Source: an uncultured Pelagibacteraceae bacterium | Lineage (GTDB): Bacteria; Pseudomonadota; Alphaproteobacteria; Pelagibacterales; Pelagibacteraceae | Assembly: GCA_902516625.1 (NCBI GenBank) | Contig: CABXYU010000001.1 | Location: 31,001 to 95,000 of the forward strand | Length of the DNA: 64,000 bases | Direction of reading: 5' to 3' | Part shown: positions 42,652 through 50,918 of the stretch, in pieces | Position numbering within the stretch: the stretch's first letter is position 1 | Layout of the letters: the number at the start of each line of letters is the position of its first letter | Program-made: the position numbers and the translations under genes | The notes under the pieces: model-generated | What the model saw: only the letters and a program-made list of their open reading frames with translations | What the model was told of the DNA's origin: nothing | Database searches by the model: none

Positions 42652-43182
42652 TGGTAAAGGGTTATCAGAATTCTGGTTTAAATACTTTATAACCGAAGCC
42701 CTGTCACTCTCTTTTCTTAAACCAGCGTATGCCATTTTTGTGCCTTTTATCCATTTTGCTGGTTTGATTAAAAAGCCGTTGAGTTCCTCAAAGCTCCATT
42801 CCTTACCATATTTAACTAAAGCTTTCGAATATTTGTAATTAGACATGCCGCCAATTTTTCTTCCAACCACATTGTATAATGCAGGACCAATATTATTTTT
42901 CCCACCTTTATTTATTGAATGACAAGCAGCACATTTTTTAAAAATTTTTTCTCCTGCGGTCGCATCTCCTAAAGTCATTAGCGCAGCAATATCAACTTTT
43001 GCTTCAGTTACTGTCTCCTTAGGTAATGAGGCAGTAGTTACCTGATCTAATTCTACTTCGTATCCTGGTTTTTTTGGCTTTTCAACATGAAATACAATTT
43101 CAGACAGTTTTCCAATACCAATTATCAGAAGAGCAACCATCAGGATTGCAGCAACTATTTTGTTAATCTCAAAAGAATCCAT
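42643..43182 (-). CDS. Membrane-anchored cytochrome c (c552/CycM type)
   Basis: A 179 aa electron-transfer protein. An N-terminal membrane anchor (VAAILMVALLIIGIGKL) and linker are followed by a class I cytochrome c domain with heme motif FKKCAACHSINKGG, a GPALYNVVGRKIGG loop, and Met ligand region KWIKGTKMAYAGL. It probably connects the bc1 complex with the oxidase. Convergent overlap with argF. Confidence 0.9.
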   Translation of the reverse strand: MDSFEINKIVAAILMVALLIIGIGKLSEIVFHVEKPKKPGYEVELDQVTTASLPKETVTEAKVDIAALMTLGDATAGEKIFKKCAACHSINKGGKNNIGPALYNVVGRKIGGMSNYKYSKALVKYGKEWSFEELNGFLIKPAKWIKGTKMAYAGLRKESDRASVIKYLNQNSDNPLPLP

Positions 43183-43284
43183 TTTATAAAAATATATTTT
43201 GAACGTATAACATTATAAATTAAAAATTGCTTATAATTAAAATGTACAACTTTGCCTCTGGTGAAGTCCTTATTTAGATAAAAA

Positions 43285-44019
43285 ATGAAAACATTAGTAA
43301 TAATTCCATCAAGATTGTCAGCTTCGAGATTGCCAGGAAAGCCATTATTAAAGATAAATGGTATATCAATGATTTCCCATGTTTTTCAAAAAGCCAAACA
43401 AGCAAATATTGGAAATGTTTTTGTTGCCACAGAAGATCAAGAAATTATTGACGATGTGAAAAAAAATGGTGGACAGGCAATTTTGACTAGTAAAAATCCT
43501 AAAACAGGGACGGATAGAATATATGAAGCAATTAATAAAATTGAAAATCAAGACATCGAATTAGTAATGAATCTTCAAGGTGATGAGCCTTTGATGGATA
43601 TAGATGACATAAGAAATTTATACAACCACATGGTAAGAACAAAATCTAAGATGGGCACTTTAGCTTCAAAAATTTCAAATAAGGACTTTTATGAAAAAGA
43701 AAGTGTTGTAAAAGTTATTACTCATGAAGAACTTAATTTTAATAAGTTTATTTTAGCATCAAATTTTACGAGAAAGTCAAAAAAAGATAACAAAAATACA
43801 TACCATCATTTGGGAATCTATTGTTACCAAATAGATGTTCTTAAAAATTTTGTATCTTTACATCAAACAGAAAGTGAAATTAAAAACAGATTAGAACAGT
43901 TAAGAGCATTAGACAATCAAATTGAAATAAATGTTGGTCTAGCACACTCATCTCCTGTAGGAGTAGATACTGTGGAAGATTTTGTAGCTATCAAAAAAAT
44001 TATGGAATATAAATCCTAA
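43285..44019 (+). CDS. kdsB: CMP-KDO synthetase (3-deoxy-manno-octulosonate cytidylyltransferase)
   Basis: Activates KDO with CTP. 244 aa with IPSRLSASRLPGKPLLKING (nucleotide site), VATEDQEIIDDVK, NLQGDEPLM and HHLGIYCYQIDVLKNFV; ENRLEQLRAL-type stretch here reads IKNRLEQLRALDNQ. pheA starts at its stop codon (1 bp overlap), the usual alphaproteobacterial pairing. Confidence 0.95.
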   Translation: MKTLVIIPSRLSASRLPGKPLLKINGISMISHVFQKAKQANIGNVFVATEDQEIIDDVKKNGGQAILTSKNPKTGTDRIYEAINKIENQDIELVMNLQGDEPLMDIDDIRNLYNHMVRTKSKMGTLASKISNKDFYEKESVVKVITHEELNFNKFILASNFTRKSKKDNKNTYHHLGIYCYQIDVLKNFVSLHQTESEIKNRLEQLRALDNQIEINVGLAHSSPVGVDTVEDFVAIKKIMEYKS

Positions 44020-44849
44020 TGGCAAAAATTTTTTTTCAGGGAACTTATGGAGCTTATTCACACCTTGCAGCATTATCAATAGAGCCAAAGGCTGACATAA
44101 TTCCTTGTAAAACCTTTGATGAATGTTTTTCAAGAGCTTTAAACGATTCAACTTCGAAAATCATAATTCCAGAGTCAAATAGAATTACTGGAAATATAGG
44201 CATTGAATACCTTATTTTTAAATATAGGCTTAATATTTACTCTGAATGTTTTCAAAAAATTGAACATAACCTGTTAGCTTTAAAGGGCACAAAGATTAAT
44301 GAAATTGAACATGTTTATTCACACGCTCAAGCACTATCTCAGTGTTCGAAATTTATTAAATCCAATAAACTTATTGAACATGTAAGAGCTGATACCGCCG
44401 GATCAGCAGAAATGGTCTCTAAAAGTAATAGCAAAAAGATTGCGGCAATAGCTTCTCAATTAAGTGCTAAAACTTATAATCTTGAGATAATTAAAAACAA
44501 TATTGAAAATGAAAAGGGTAATCTCACTAGATTTTTACTAATGGGGAAAAATATTTCCCAACCTAATTATGGAAAGAAAAAATATATCACCTCATTTTTG
44601 TTTAAATTGAAAAGTAAACCAGCTGCCCTTTATCAATCCTTGGGTGGATTTGCTATTAATGGTGTAAATTTAACAAAATTGCAAAGCTATCCTGAAAAAA
44701 ATACTTTTGACTCATTTTTTTTTTTATGTGACCTCGATGGACACATAGAAGATCCAAAAGTGCAAAAATCTTTAGAAGAATTGGGTTTACATTGTCAAGA
44801 TTTTCACGTCCTAGGTGTTTTTGAAGCAGATGTTTTGAGAGAAAAGTAA
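44019..44849 (+). CDS. pheA: Prephenate dehydratase
   Basis: Converts prephenate to phenylpyruvate. 276 aa with the catalytic domain start FFQGTYGAYSHLAALSI, VYSHAQALSQCSKF, DTAGSAEMVS, and a C-terminal ACT domain (KSKPAALYQSLGGFAINGVN; LTKLQSYPEKN) for phenylalanine feedback. Single-function form without chorismate mutase. Confidence 0.94.
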   Translation: MAKIFFQGTYGAYSHLAALSIEPKADIIPCKTFDECFSRALNDSTSKIIIPESNRITGNIGIEYLIFKYRLNIYSECFQKIEHNLLALKGTKINEIEHVYSHAQALSQCSKFIKSNKLIEHVRADTAGSAEMVSKSNSKKIAAIASQLSAKTYNLEIIKNNIENEKGNLTRFLLMGKNISQPNYGKKKYITSFLFKLKSKPAALYQSLGGFAINGVNLTKLQSYPEKNTFDSFFFLCDLDGHIEDPKVQKSLEELGLHCQDFHVLGVFEADVLREK

Positions 44850-44863
44850 AAACTAAACTTTTC

Positions 44864-44893
44864 TTGTAGATTAGAAATTATTACTGCTATAAT
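44864..44893 (+). promoter_or_regulatory. Putative promoter of the SRP RNA gene
   Basis: TTGTAG, 18 nt, TATAAT preceded by TGC (extended -10, TGCTATAAT). The SRP RNA begins 6-8 bp downstream, the right distance for a start site. Confidence 0.65.
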
Positions 44894-44898
44894 AATTG

Positions 44899-44988
44899 AT
44901 GGAGGCTAGAGGTGGGTGCTGCTTGAACCCGACCAGATCTTAACGGAAGCAGTCGTAAAGACAGTTATTCAGGTTCTAGTCTCCTTTA
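44899..44988 (+). ncRNA. ffs: Signal recognition particle RNA (4.5S-type)
   Basis: Terminal arms GGAGGCTAGA and TCTAGTCTCC close a single long hairpin. The apical part contains GGTGCTGCTTG, the CGACCAG and AGCAGTCG sides of the Ffh-binding internal loop, and GGAAGCAG, the bacterial SRP RNA signature. The tetraloop reads TAAC rather than the usual GGAA. It is located directly before dnaX, a frequent place for ffs. Confidence 0.88.
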
Positions 44989-44995
44989 AATATTT

Positions 44996-46642
44996 ATGAA
45001 AAAAAATTCAAAAGTCTTGGCTTTGAAGTATAGACCACAATTATTTGATGATTTGATTGGTCAAAATATTATTTCAGAAACAATTACAAATTCTATTAAA
45101 TCAAAAAAAATTCCTAATGCATATCTTTTTACTGGTATTAGGGGAGTGGGTAAAACAACAATCGCAAGAATTGTAGCAAAATCATTAAATTGCATAAATG
45201 GCATTGAAAAAATATGTAAAGAAAATTTGTGTGAAAATTGTGAGGCTATATCGAATTCAAATCATATAGATGTCCTCGAGATGGATGCCGCCAGTAAAAC
45301 TGGAGTTGATGATGTAAGAGATCTTATTGAATTTTCAAGATACGGGCCTTCATCTGCCAAATATAAAATATTCATCATTGATGAAGTTCATATGTTAAGT
45401 AAACAAGCTTTCAATGCTCTATTAAAAACATTAGAGGAACCACCTGAGTACTTAAAATTTATTTTCGCAACAACAGAAATTAAAAAAATCCCAGTAACTG
45501 TAGTCTCTAGGTGTCAGAGATTTGACTTATCTAGGGTGAAATCTTTAGAGCTTTTTGAGTTTTTAAAAAAAATAAAGAACATGGAAAATGGAAAGGTTTC
45601 AGATGATTCTCTTAAACTAATTGTGAAGATATCCGAGGGATCCGTTAGAGATGCCCTTTCTCTACTTGATAGAGGTTTGTTAGCCTTAGATAAAAATAAA
45701 GAACTTGATTTAAAGTCTGCACAAAAAATCTTTGGTTATTTTGATAAATCTCAACTTATTGATTTATTTAGTCTGATATTAAAAGCAGAGGAAAAAAAAG
45801 TCATTAATGTTTACAGAGAAATATATAATCAAGGTATTGATCCTAAAATTTTTGTAAATGATTTCTTAGAACTTCTTTATTATTTTAAGAATATTAATTT
45901 AATTACACTTGAGAGTACTAATTTCGCTCTAAATGACGAAGAATTTGTCAGAATAAAAAAAATAGCTGACCAGGTTGATCATCATGTTTTTATTATGTTT
46001 TGGCAATTTACAATAAAAACACTTGAAGAAATTGACATAGTTTCAAATCAAAATTTATCTATTGAAATGTTTTTAGTGAGATTAATGCACCTGGTTTCTT
46101 TAAAACCATCAGAAAATCAAGTCGTCAAAAATGATTTACCAAAAAATTATGAAAAAAAAGATACTTCATCTAGCTATATGATCGATACTATTGATCAAAT
46201 TAAAAATGTTTCTCAAGAAAAAAAATTAAAAATTGAAACCCAATCAGAAGTTAAAGCTGAAAATAAAATATCTGTAAATTCTTTTGAGAGGCTTTTACAA
46301 ATTTGCTCAGAAAAAAAAGAGATTAAATTAAAATATGAATTAGAAAATAATGTAAATTTGGTGAGTTTTGAAAAAAATAGAATAGAAATTTCGTTTAATG
46401 ATAATCTTGATAAAAATTTTTTGAAAGATCTATCATTAAAACTTTTTGAATGGACATCGGTAAGATGGATTATAACTTTAAGTAAAACAAAAGGTGAGAT
46501 ATCAGTTAAAGAAAAAGTACAAAATCAGAAGAATCTTTTGATAGAAAAAGCTAAAGACTCAGAAATGTATAAATCTATATTAGAAAAATTTCCTGATGCA
46601 AGAATGGTGAATGTAAAACCTAAAAAAAATTTTGATGAGTAA
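44996..46642 (+). CDS. dnaX: DNA polymerase III subunit tau/gamma
   Basis: Clamp-loader ATPase. 548 aa with Walker A GIRGVGKTTIARIV, zinc cysteines CKENLCENCEAI, Walker B IFIIDEVHML, and sensor FATTEIKKIPVTVVSRCQRF. The C-terminal tau region is lysine-rich and degenerate. It starts 8 bp after SRP RNA and abuts ebfC (1 bp overlap), giving the dnaX-ebfC-recR operon. Confidence 0.95.
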   Translation: MKKNSKVLALKYRPQLFDDLIGQNIISETITNSIKSKKIPNAYLFTGIRGVGKTTIARIVAKSLNCINGIEKICKENLCENCEAISNSNHIDVLEMDAASKTGVDDVRDLIEFSRYGPSSAKYKIFIIDEVHMLSKQAFNALLKTLEEPPEYLKFIFATTEIKKIPVTVVSRCQRFDLSRVKSLELFEFLKKIKNMENGKVSDDSLKLIVKISEGSVRDALSLLDRGLLALDKNKELDLKSAQKIFGYFDKSQLIDLFSLILKAEEKKVINVYREIYNQGIDPKIFVNDFLELLYYFKNINLITLESTNFALNDEEFVRIKKIADQVDHHVFIMFWQFTIKTLEEIDIVSNQNLSIEMFLVRLMHLVSLKPSENQVVKNDLPKNYEKKDTSSSYMIDTIDQIKNVSQEKKLKIETQSEVKAENKISVNSFERLLQICSEKKEIKLKYELENNVNLVSFEKNRIEISFNDNLDKNFLKDLSLKLFEWTSVRWIITLSKTKGEISVKEKVQNQKNLLIEKAKDSEMYKSILEKFPDARMVNVKPKKNFDE

Positions 46643-46959
46643 TGACAGACTTTAATAAAATTCTCGAAAAGGCAAAGGAACTTGAGGCCAAAATGAAAGA
46701 AAGCCAAAAAAACATAAAGAATATTAGAGTTGAAGGTGTCTCAGGGTCGAATTCTGTTAAAGTAGTTCTTGATGGTGATGGTGAAATGTTAAAAATTGAG
46801 ATATTAGATGAATTATTAAAAGAGGAAAAATCAATTATAGAGGACCTGATTGTTGCAGCTTACAATAATGCAAAAGCTGAACTTAAAAACAAAACATCAG
46901 AAGAAATTTCAAAAGCAACCGGTGGATTTGGTATTCCAGGTTTCAAATGGCCACTTTAA
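46642..46959 (+). CDS. YbaB/EbfC nucleoid-associated protein
   Basis: A 105 aa tweezer-like DNA-binding protein. Its N-terminal helix has AKELEAKMKESQKNIKNIRV, and the C-terminal signature is TGGFGIPGFKWPL, resembling family ends. Found between dnaX and recR in most bacteria, as here. Confidence 0.94.
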   Translation: MTDFNKILEKAKELEAKMKESQKNIKNIRVEGVSGSNSVKVVLDGDGEMLKIEILDELLKEEKSIIEDLIVAAYNNAKAELKNKTSEEISKATGGFGIPGFKWPL

Positions 46960-46962
46960 ATA

Positions 46963-47574
46963 ATGCAAAAAATTAATGAGATAGAAGATTTAATTAAAAT
47001 AATTTCTAAACTTCCAGGTTTAGGTCCAAAATCAGCCAAACGAATTGTCTTGAAATTAATTAATAATAGAGACGAACTTGTAAAACCAATGACCAATAGT
47101 TTAGCTAAGATCTATAAAAATATTACAAGATGTAATTCATGTGGATCTTTAAAATCATCGATAGAAGGTTGTGCAAATTGTCAAAATTTAAATAAAAAAT
47201 TTGATAAGATTTGTGTTGTAGAGGATATTGCTGATCAATGGTCAATTGAAAATTCAAACATTTTTCAAGGCTATTTTCACATACTTGGAGGAACACTTTC
47301 ATCAGTGGGAAATAGAAAAGAAGATTTGTTAGTAAATTCTTTAGTAGAACGTGTAAATAAAGAAAAAATTGAAGAAGTAATTTTAGCGACAAGTGCTACA
47401 GTCGAGGGACAAACAACAGCTTTTTATATTCAAAATAGCTTGAAAAATACCAAAGTAAAAGTTACAAAATTAGCGCAAGGATTACCAATTGGAGGAGAAA
47501 TAGAAAGTTTAGATGATGGAACTTTATTCTCAGCTTTTAAAAATAGGTCTAAATTAAATTCAAGCTCTAGTTAG
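46963..47574 (+). CDS. recR: Recombination protein RecR
   Basis: Part of the RecFOR gap-repair pathway. 203 aa: HhH motif SKLPGLGPKSAKRIVLKL, zinc finger CNSCGSLKSSIEGCANC, and a Toprim domain with ICVVEDIADQWSIE and YFHILGGTLSSVGNRKED. It converges on glcB with an 8 bp overlap. Confidence 0.95.
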   Translation: MQKINEIEDLIKIISKLPGLGPKSAKRIVLKLINNRDELVKPMTNSLAKIYKNITRCNSCGSLKSSIEGCANCQNLNKKFDKICVVEDIADQWSIENSNIFQGYFHILGGTLSSVGNRKEDLLVNSLVERVNKEKIEEVILATSATVEGQTTAFYIQNSLKNTKVKVTKLAQGLPIGGEIESLDDGTLFSAFKNRSKLNSSSS

Positions 47575-49741
47575 ATTTTTTTTTTAATCTATTAAGGTGT
47601 AATAGGGGCTCTGTATATCCTGATGGCTGCTCTTTACCTTTAAATATTAAATCGCAAGCAGTTTTAAAAGCGATTGAACTCTCGTAGTTTTCACTCATTT
47701 TTGTATAATTTTTGTCATTTTCATTTTGCTTATCCACAACCTTTGCCATTTCTTTCATAATTTCAGTTACTTGTATCTTTGTTGTGATACCATGGCGTAT
47801 CCAATTTGCAATATGCTGCGAAGATATTCTTAAGGTTGCCCTATCTTCCATCAAACCAACATTATTTATATCAGGCACCTTTGAACATCCGATGCCCTGA
47901 TCTACCCATCTAACAACGTAACCTAATAAAGTTTGCGCAGAATTAGAAATTTCAGAATTTATTTCATCTACAGACCAATTAGGTCTATCAGCAATTGGTA
48001 TTGTTAAAAGATTGTCTAATTTGGCTTTTTCTCTATTAAGAATTTTTCTTTGTTCATCGAAAATATTTATTTTATGATAATGTAATGCATGTAAAGAGGC
48101 TGCAGTAGGGGATGGCACCCATGCACAATTAGCACCTGCCTCTAAATGAGAAATTTTTTCATTCATCATTTGCTTCATTTTATCAGGGGCAGCCCACATT
48201 CCTTTACCGATTTGAGCCATACCAGAAAATCCACATTTTAGACCAACATCAACATTATTATTTTCATAGGCAGAAATCCATTTTGCAGATTTCATGTCTC
48301 CTTTTTTAATCATAGGACCAGCTTCCATAGAGGTATGCATTTCGTCCCCGGTACGGTCTAGAAAACCTGTATTGATAAAAAAAACTCTATTTTTCAATGA
48401 TCTTATACATTCTTTAAGATTGGCCGAAGTCCGTCTTTCTTCGTCCATTATACCAATTTTACAAGTATACTTTTCTAGGCCAAATAAGTCCTCAACATTT
48501 TCAAAAATTGTATCTGTAAAAGCTGTCTCATCGGGTCCATGCATTTTTGGTTTAACTATATAGATTGAACCTGCTCTTGAATTTTTCTTTCTTTTTAAGT
48601 CATGGATTGCAGCAGCTGTTGTCATAAAAGCATCCATTATTCCTTCTGGCACTTCACTTCCGTCTTTTAACAAAATAGAAGAGTTTGTCATGAGATGCCC
48701 AACATTTCTAATTAACAACAAACTTCTACCATGAAGTTTTAAGCCCTTGCCATCTTTAGAAATATAACTTCTGTCTGGGTTAAGTTTTCTTTCTAAATTT
48801 TTTCCATTTTTTTCGAATTGAATCTTTAAATTTCCTTTCATTAAACCAAGCCAATTTTTATAACAAACAACTTTATCTTCCGCATCAACAGCTGCAACAC
48901 TGTCCTCATTGTCACAAATAGTAGAGATAGCTGACTCAGCTATAACATCACTTATTCCAGCTATATCATGAGCAGCGCTAAATGCTCTTGGATTAATAAT
49001 AATTTCAAAGTGTAATTTATTATTTTGAAGTATTATGGCACTTGGTTTATTAGCATCACCTCTATGCCCAACAAATTTATCTTGATCTTTTAATTTATAT
49101 TCATAGTCATCTTTTAAGATGATTAAATCTTTATTTGAGACTTTTAGACCAGCTATATTTTTCCAGCTTGTGCCATCTATGGGAATGTGTAAATCAAAAA
49201 ACTCTCTTACATATCTAATTACTTCTTGGCCTCTATTTGGATCATATCTCTCACTTCCACCTTCCTCTGACTCAATTATATCTGTTCCGTAAAGACTGTC
49301 ATAGAGACTTACCCATCGAGCGTTTGCAGCATTTAATGTATATCTTGCATTCATTATAGGAACAACTAGCTGTGGACCAGCAATTTTAGAGATTTCCTCA
49401 TCAACATTTTTTGTCTCTATTTTAAAATCCGGACCCTCATCTTTTAAATAACCAATTTCTTTTAAAAATTTTTTATATTCGGTAATTTTAATTTCCTTAC
49501 CCTTATTATTTTGATGCCACCCATCAATTTTTTTTTGTAAATCTTCTCGTATTTTTAACAATTCTTTATTTTTAGGTGCTAAGTCATGAACTATTTTATC
49601 AAACCCAGACCAAAATTTTTCTGGTGAAATATCTAAATCTTTTAATAATTGATTGTCTACAAAATCTAGCAGTTCTTTTGAAACTTTTAAGTTTTTTATG
49701 GTTTGATAATTTATTGTCATCAATTTATTTTTAAAACCCAA
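47567..49741 (-). CDS. glcB: Malate synthase G
   Basis: Condenses glyoxylate with acetyl-CoA to malate. 724 aa single-chain G form. Motifs: AANARWVSLYDSLYGTD, VVRYVREFFD-like VIRYVREFFDLHI, KMHGPDETAFTD, GIMDEERRTSANL (catalytic Glu/Asp area), NTGFLDRTGDEMHTSMEAGP and GANCAWVPSPTAASLHALHY. In cultured SAR11 this gene is known to have a glycine riboswitch, but the 79 bp upstream here shows no such element. Confidence 0.96.
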   Translation of the reverse strand: MGFKNKLMTINYQTIKNLKVSKELLDFVDNQLLKDLDISPEKFWSGFDKIVHDLAPKNKELLKIREDLQKKIDGWHQNNKGKEIKITEYKKFLKEIGYLKDEGPDFKIETKNVDEEISKIAGPQLVVPIMNARYTLNAANARWVSLYDSLYGTDIIESEEGGSERYDPNRGQEVIRYVREFFDLHIPIDGTSWKNIAGLKVSNKDLIILKDDYEYKLKDQDKFVGHRGDANKPSAIILQNNKLHFEIIINPRAFSAAHDIAGISDVIAESAISTICDNEDSVAAVDAEDKVVCYKNWLGLMKGNLKIQFEKNGKNLERKLNPDRSYISKDGKGLKLHGRSLLLIRNVGHLMTNSSILLKDGSEVPEGIMDAFMTTAAAIHDLKRKKNSRAGSIYIVKPKMHGPDETAFTDTIFENVEDLFGLEKYTCKIGIMDEERRTSANLKECIRSLKNRVFFINTGFLDRTGDEMHTSMEAGPMIKKGDMKSAKWISAYENNNVDVGLKCGFSGMAQIGKGMWAAPDKMKQMMNEKISHLEAGANCAWVPSPTAASLHALHYHKINIFDEQRKILNREKAKLDNLLTIPIADRPNWSVDEINSEISNSAQTLLGYVVRWVDQGIGCSKVPDINNVGLMEDRATLRISSQHIANWIRHGITTKIQVTEIMKEMAKVVDKQNENDKNYTKMSENYESSIAFKTACDLIFKGKEQPSGYTEPLLHLNRLKKKSN

Positions 49742-49820
49742 GATAAATTAAGTCAAATAATTTATAGAAGCACCCACATTTTATTATCATTTTCAATACT
49801 AATGTATTAATAGTAATTAG

Positions 49821-50918
49821 ATGAAAAATTATCTCAATTTTGAAACAGACATAAAAGATTTAGAGACTGAAATCGAAAAATTAAAAGATCCTTACAATCA
49901 AAGTGGTCTATCAGAGGTGGATACCCAAAAAATTTTAAAAACACAAAATGAAATAGATGAAAAATTAAGACAAATTTACTCAAATCTTGATCCCTGGCAA
50001 ACTACAATGGTTGCTAGACACGAGGATAGACCTAAGTCTAAATTTTTTATAGACAATTTATTTGATGATTTTATTTCATTGTCTGGTGATAGATATTATG
50101 GTGAAGATAAATCAGTATTAACAGGTTTTGCAAAATTTCATGGTCAATCAGTTTTAGTTATTGGTCAAGAAAAAGGAGAAGACTTGGATACTAGAATTCA
50201 GAGAAATTTTGGAATGATGAGGCCAGAAGGTTATAGGAAAACTATTAGATTAATGGAATTAGCAGAAAAATTCAAAATTCCAGTTATTTCTTTTATAGAC
50301 ACTCCTGGTGCTTATCCCGGTGTAGGGGCTGAAGAAAGAGGCCAAGCAGAAGCTATAGCAAAATCAATAGAGTGTTGTATGAAATTGAAAGTTCCGACAT
50401 TAGCAATAATTATTGGTGAGGGTGGTTCTGGAGGTGCTATTGCCCTAGCTTCTGCCAATAAGGTTGTAATGTTGGAAAATGCAATCTATTCAGTTATTTC
50501 TCCGGAAGGATGTGCAACTATTCTTTGGAGAGATCCAAAAAAAATGCTTGATGCAGCTAAAGCAATGAAACTATCAGCGAAAGATTTATTAGATCTTCAA
50601 ATTATAGATGAAATTGTGAAAGAACCTCTTGGTGGAGCCCACAGAGATAGAAATTTAATTTTAACAAATGTTAAAAATTCTATAATTAAGAATCTAGATT
50701 ATTTTAAGCAAATGTCATCTGATGAAATTTTTAGTGATAGAAAAAATAAATTTTTAAGAATTGGAAGATCAGAGGGTTTTATTGATAATACTGACAAACT
50801 AAGTTCTTTAGGAGATCCTGTAAGCAATTCAAGATTTTTTCAAAAACATAGAAAAAATCTTCTTATACTTTCATCTTTTGTTTTATTAGCCTTAGCTTTA
50901 ATACTAATATTTTTATAA
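49821..50918 (+). CDS. accA: Acetyl-CoA carboxylase carboxyltransferase alpha subunit with C-terminal membrane helix
   Basis: Partner of AccD. The first 320 residues are normal AccA: DLETEIEKLKD, FDDFISLSGDRYYGEDKS, TPGAYPGVGAEERGQAEAIA, IIGEGGSGGAIALASA and SPEGCATILWRD. The protein extends to 365 aa and ends KNLLILSSFVLLALALILIF, a likely transmembrane helix absent from typical AccA. Divergent from glcB; its stop overlaps secA by 6 bp. Confidence 0.95.
   Translation: MKNYLNFETDIKDLETEIEKLKDPYNQSGLSEVDTQKILKTQNEIDEKLRQIYSNLDPWQTTMVARHEDRPKSKFFIDNLFDDFISLSGDRYYGEDKSVLTGFAKFHGQSVLVIGQEKGEDLDTRIQRNFGMMRPEGYRKTIRLMELAEKFKIPVISFIDTPGAYPGVGAEERGQAEAIAKSIECCMKLKVPTLAIIIGEGGSGGAIALASANKVVMLENAIYSVISPEGCATILWRDPKKMLDAAKAMKLSAKDLLDLQIIDEIVKEPLGGAHRDRNLILTNVKNSIIKNLDYFKQMSSDEIFSDRKNKFLRIGRSEGFIDNTDKLSSLGDPVSNSRFFQKHRKNLLILSSFVLLALALILIFL

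Noticed and set aside
44838-44864. Terminator after pheA
   Set aside because: AGAAAAGT/ACTTTTCT can pair but the stem overlaps the stop codon, is AT-rich and overlaps the SRP RNA promoter; too weak to list.
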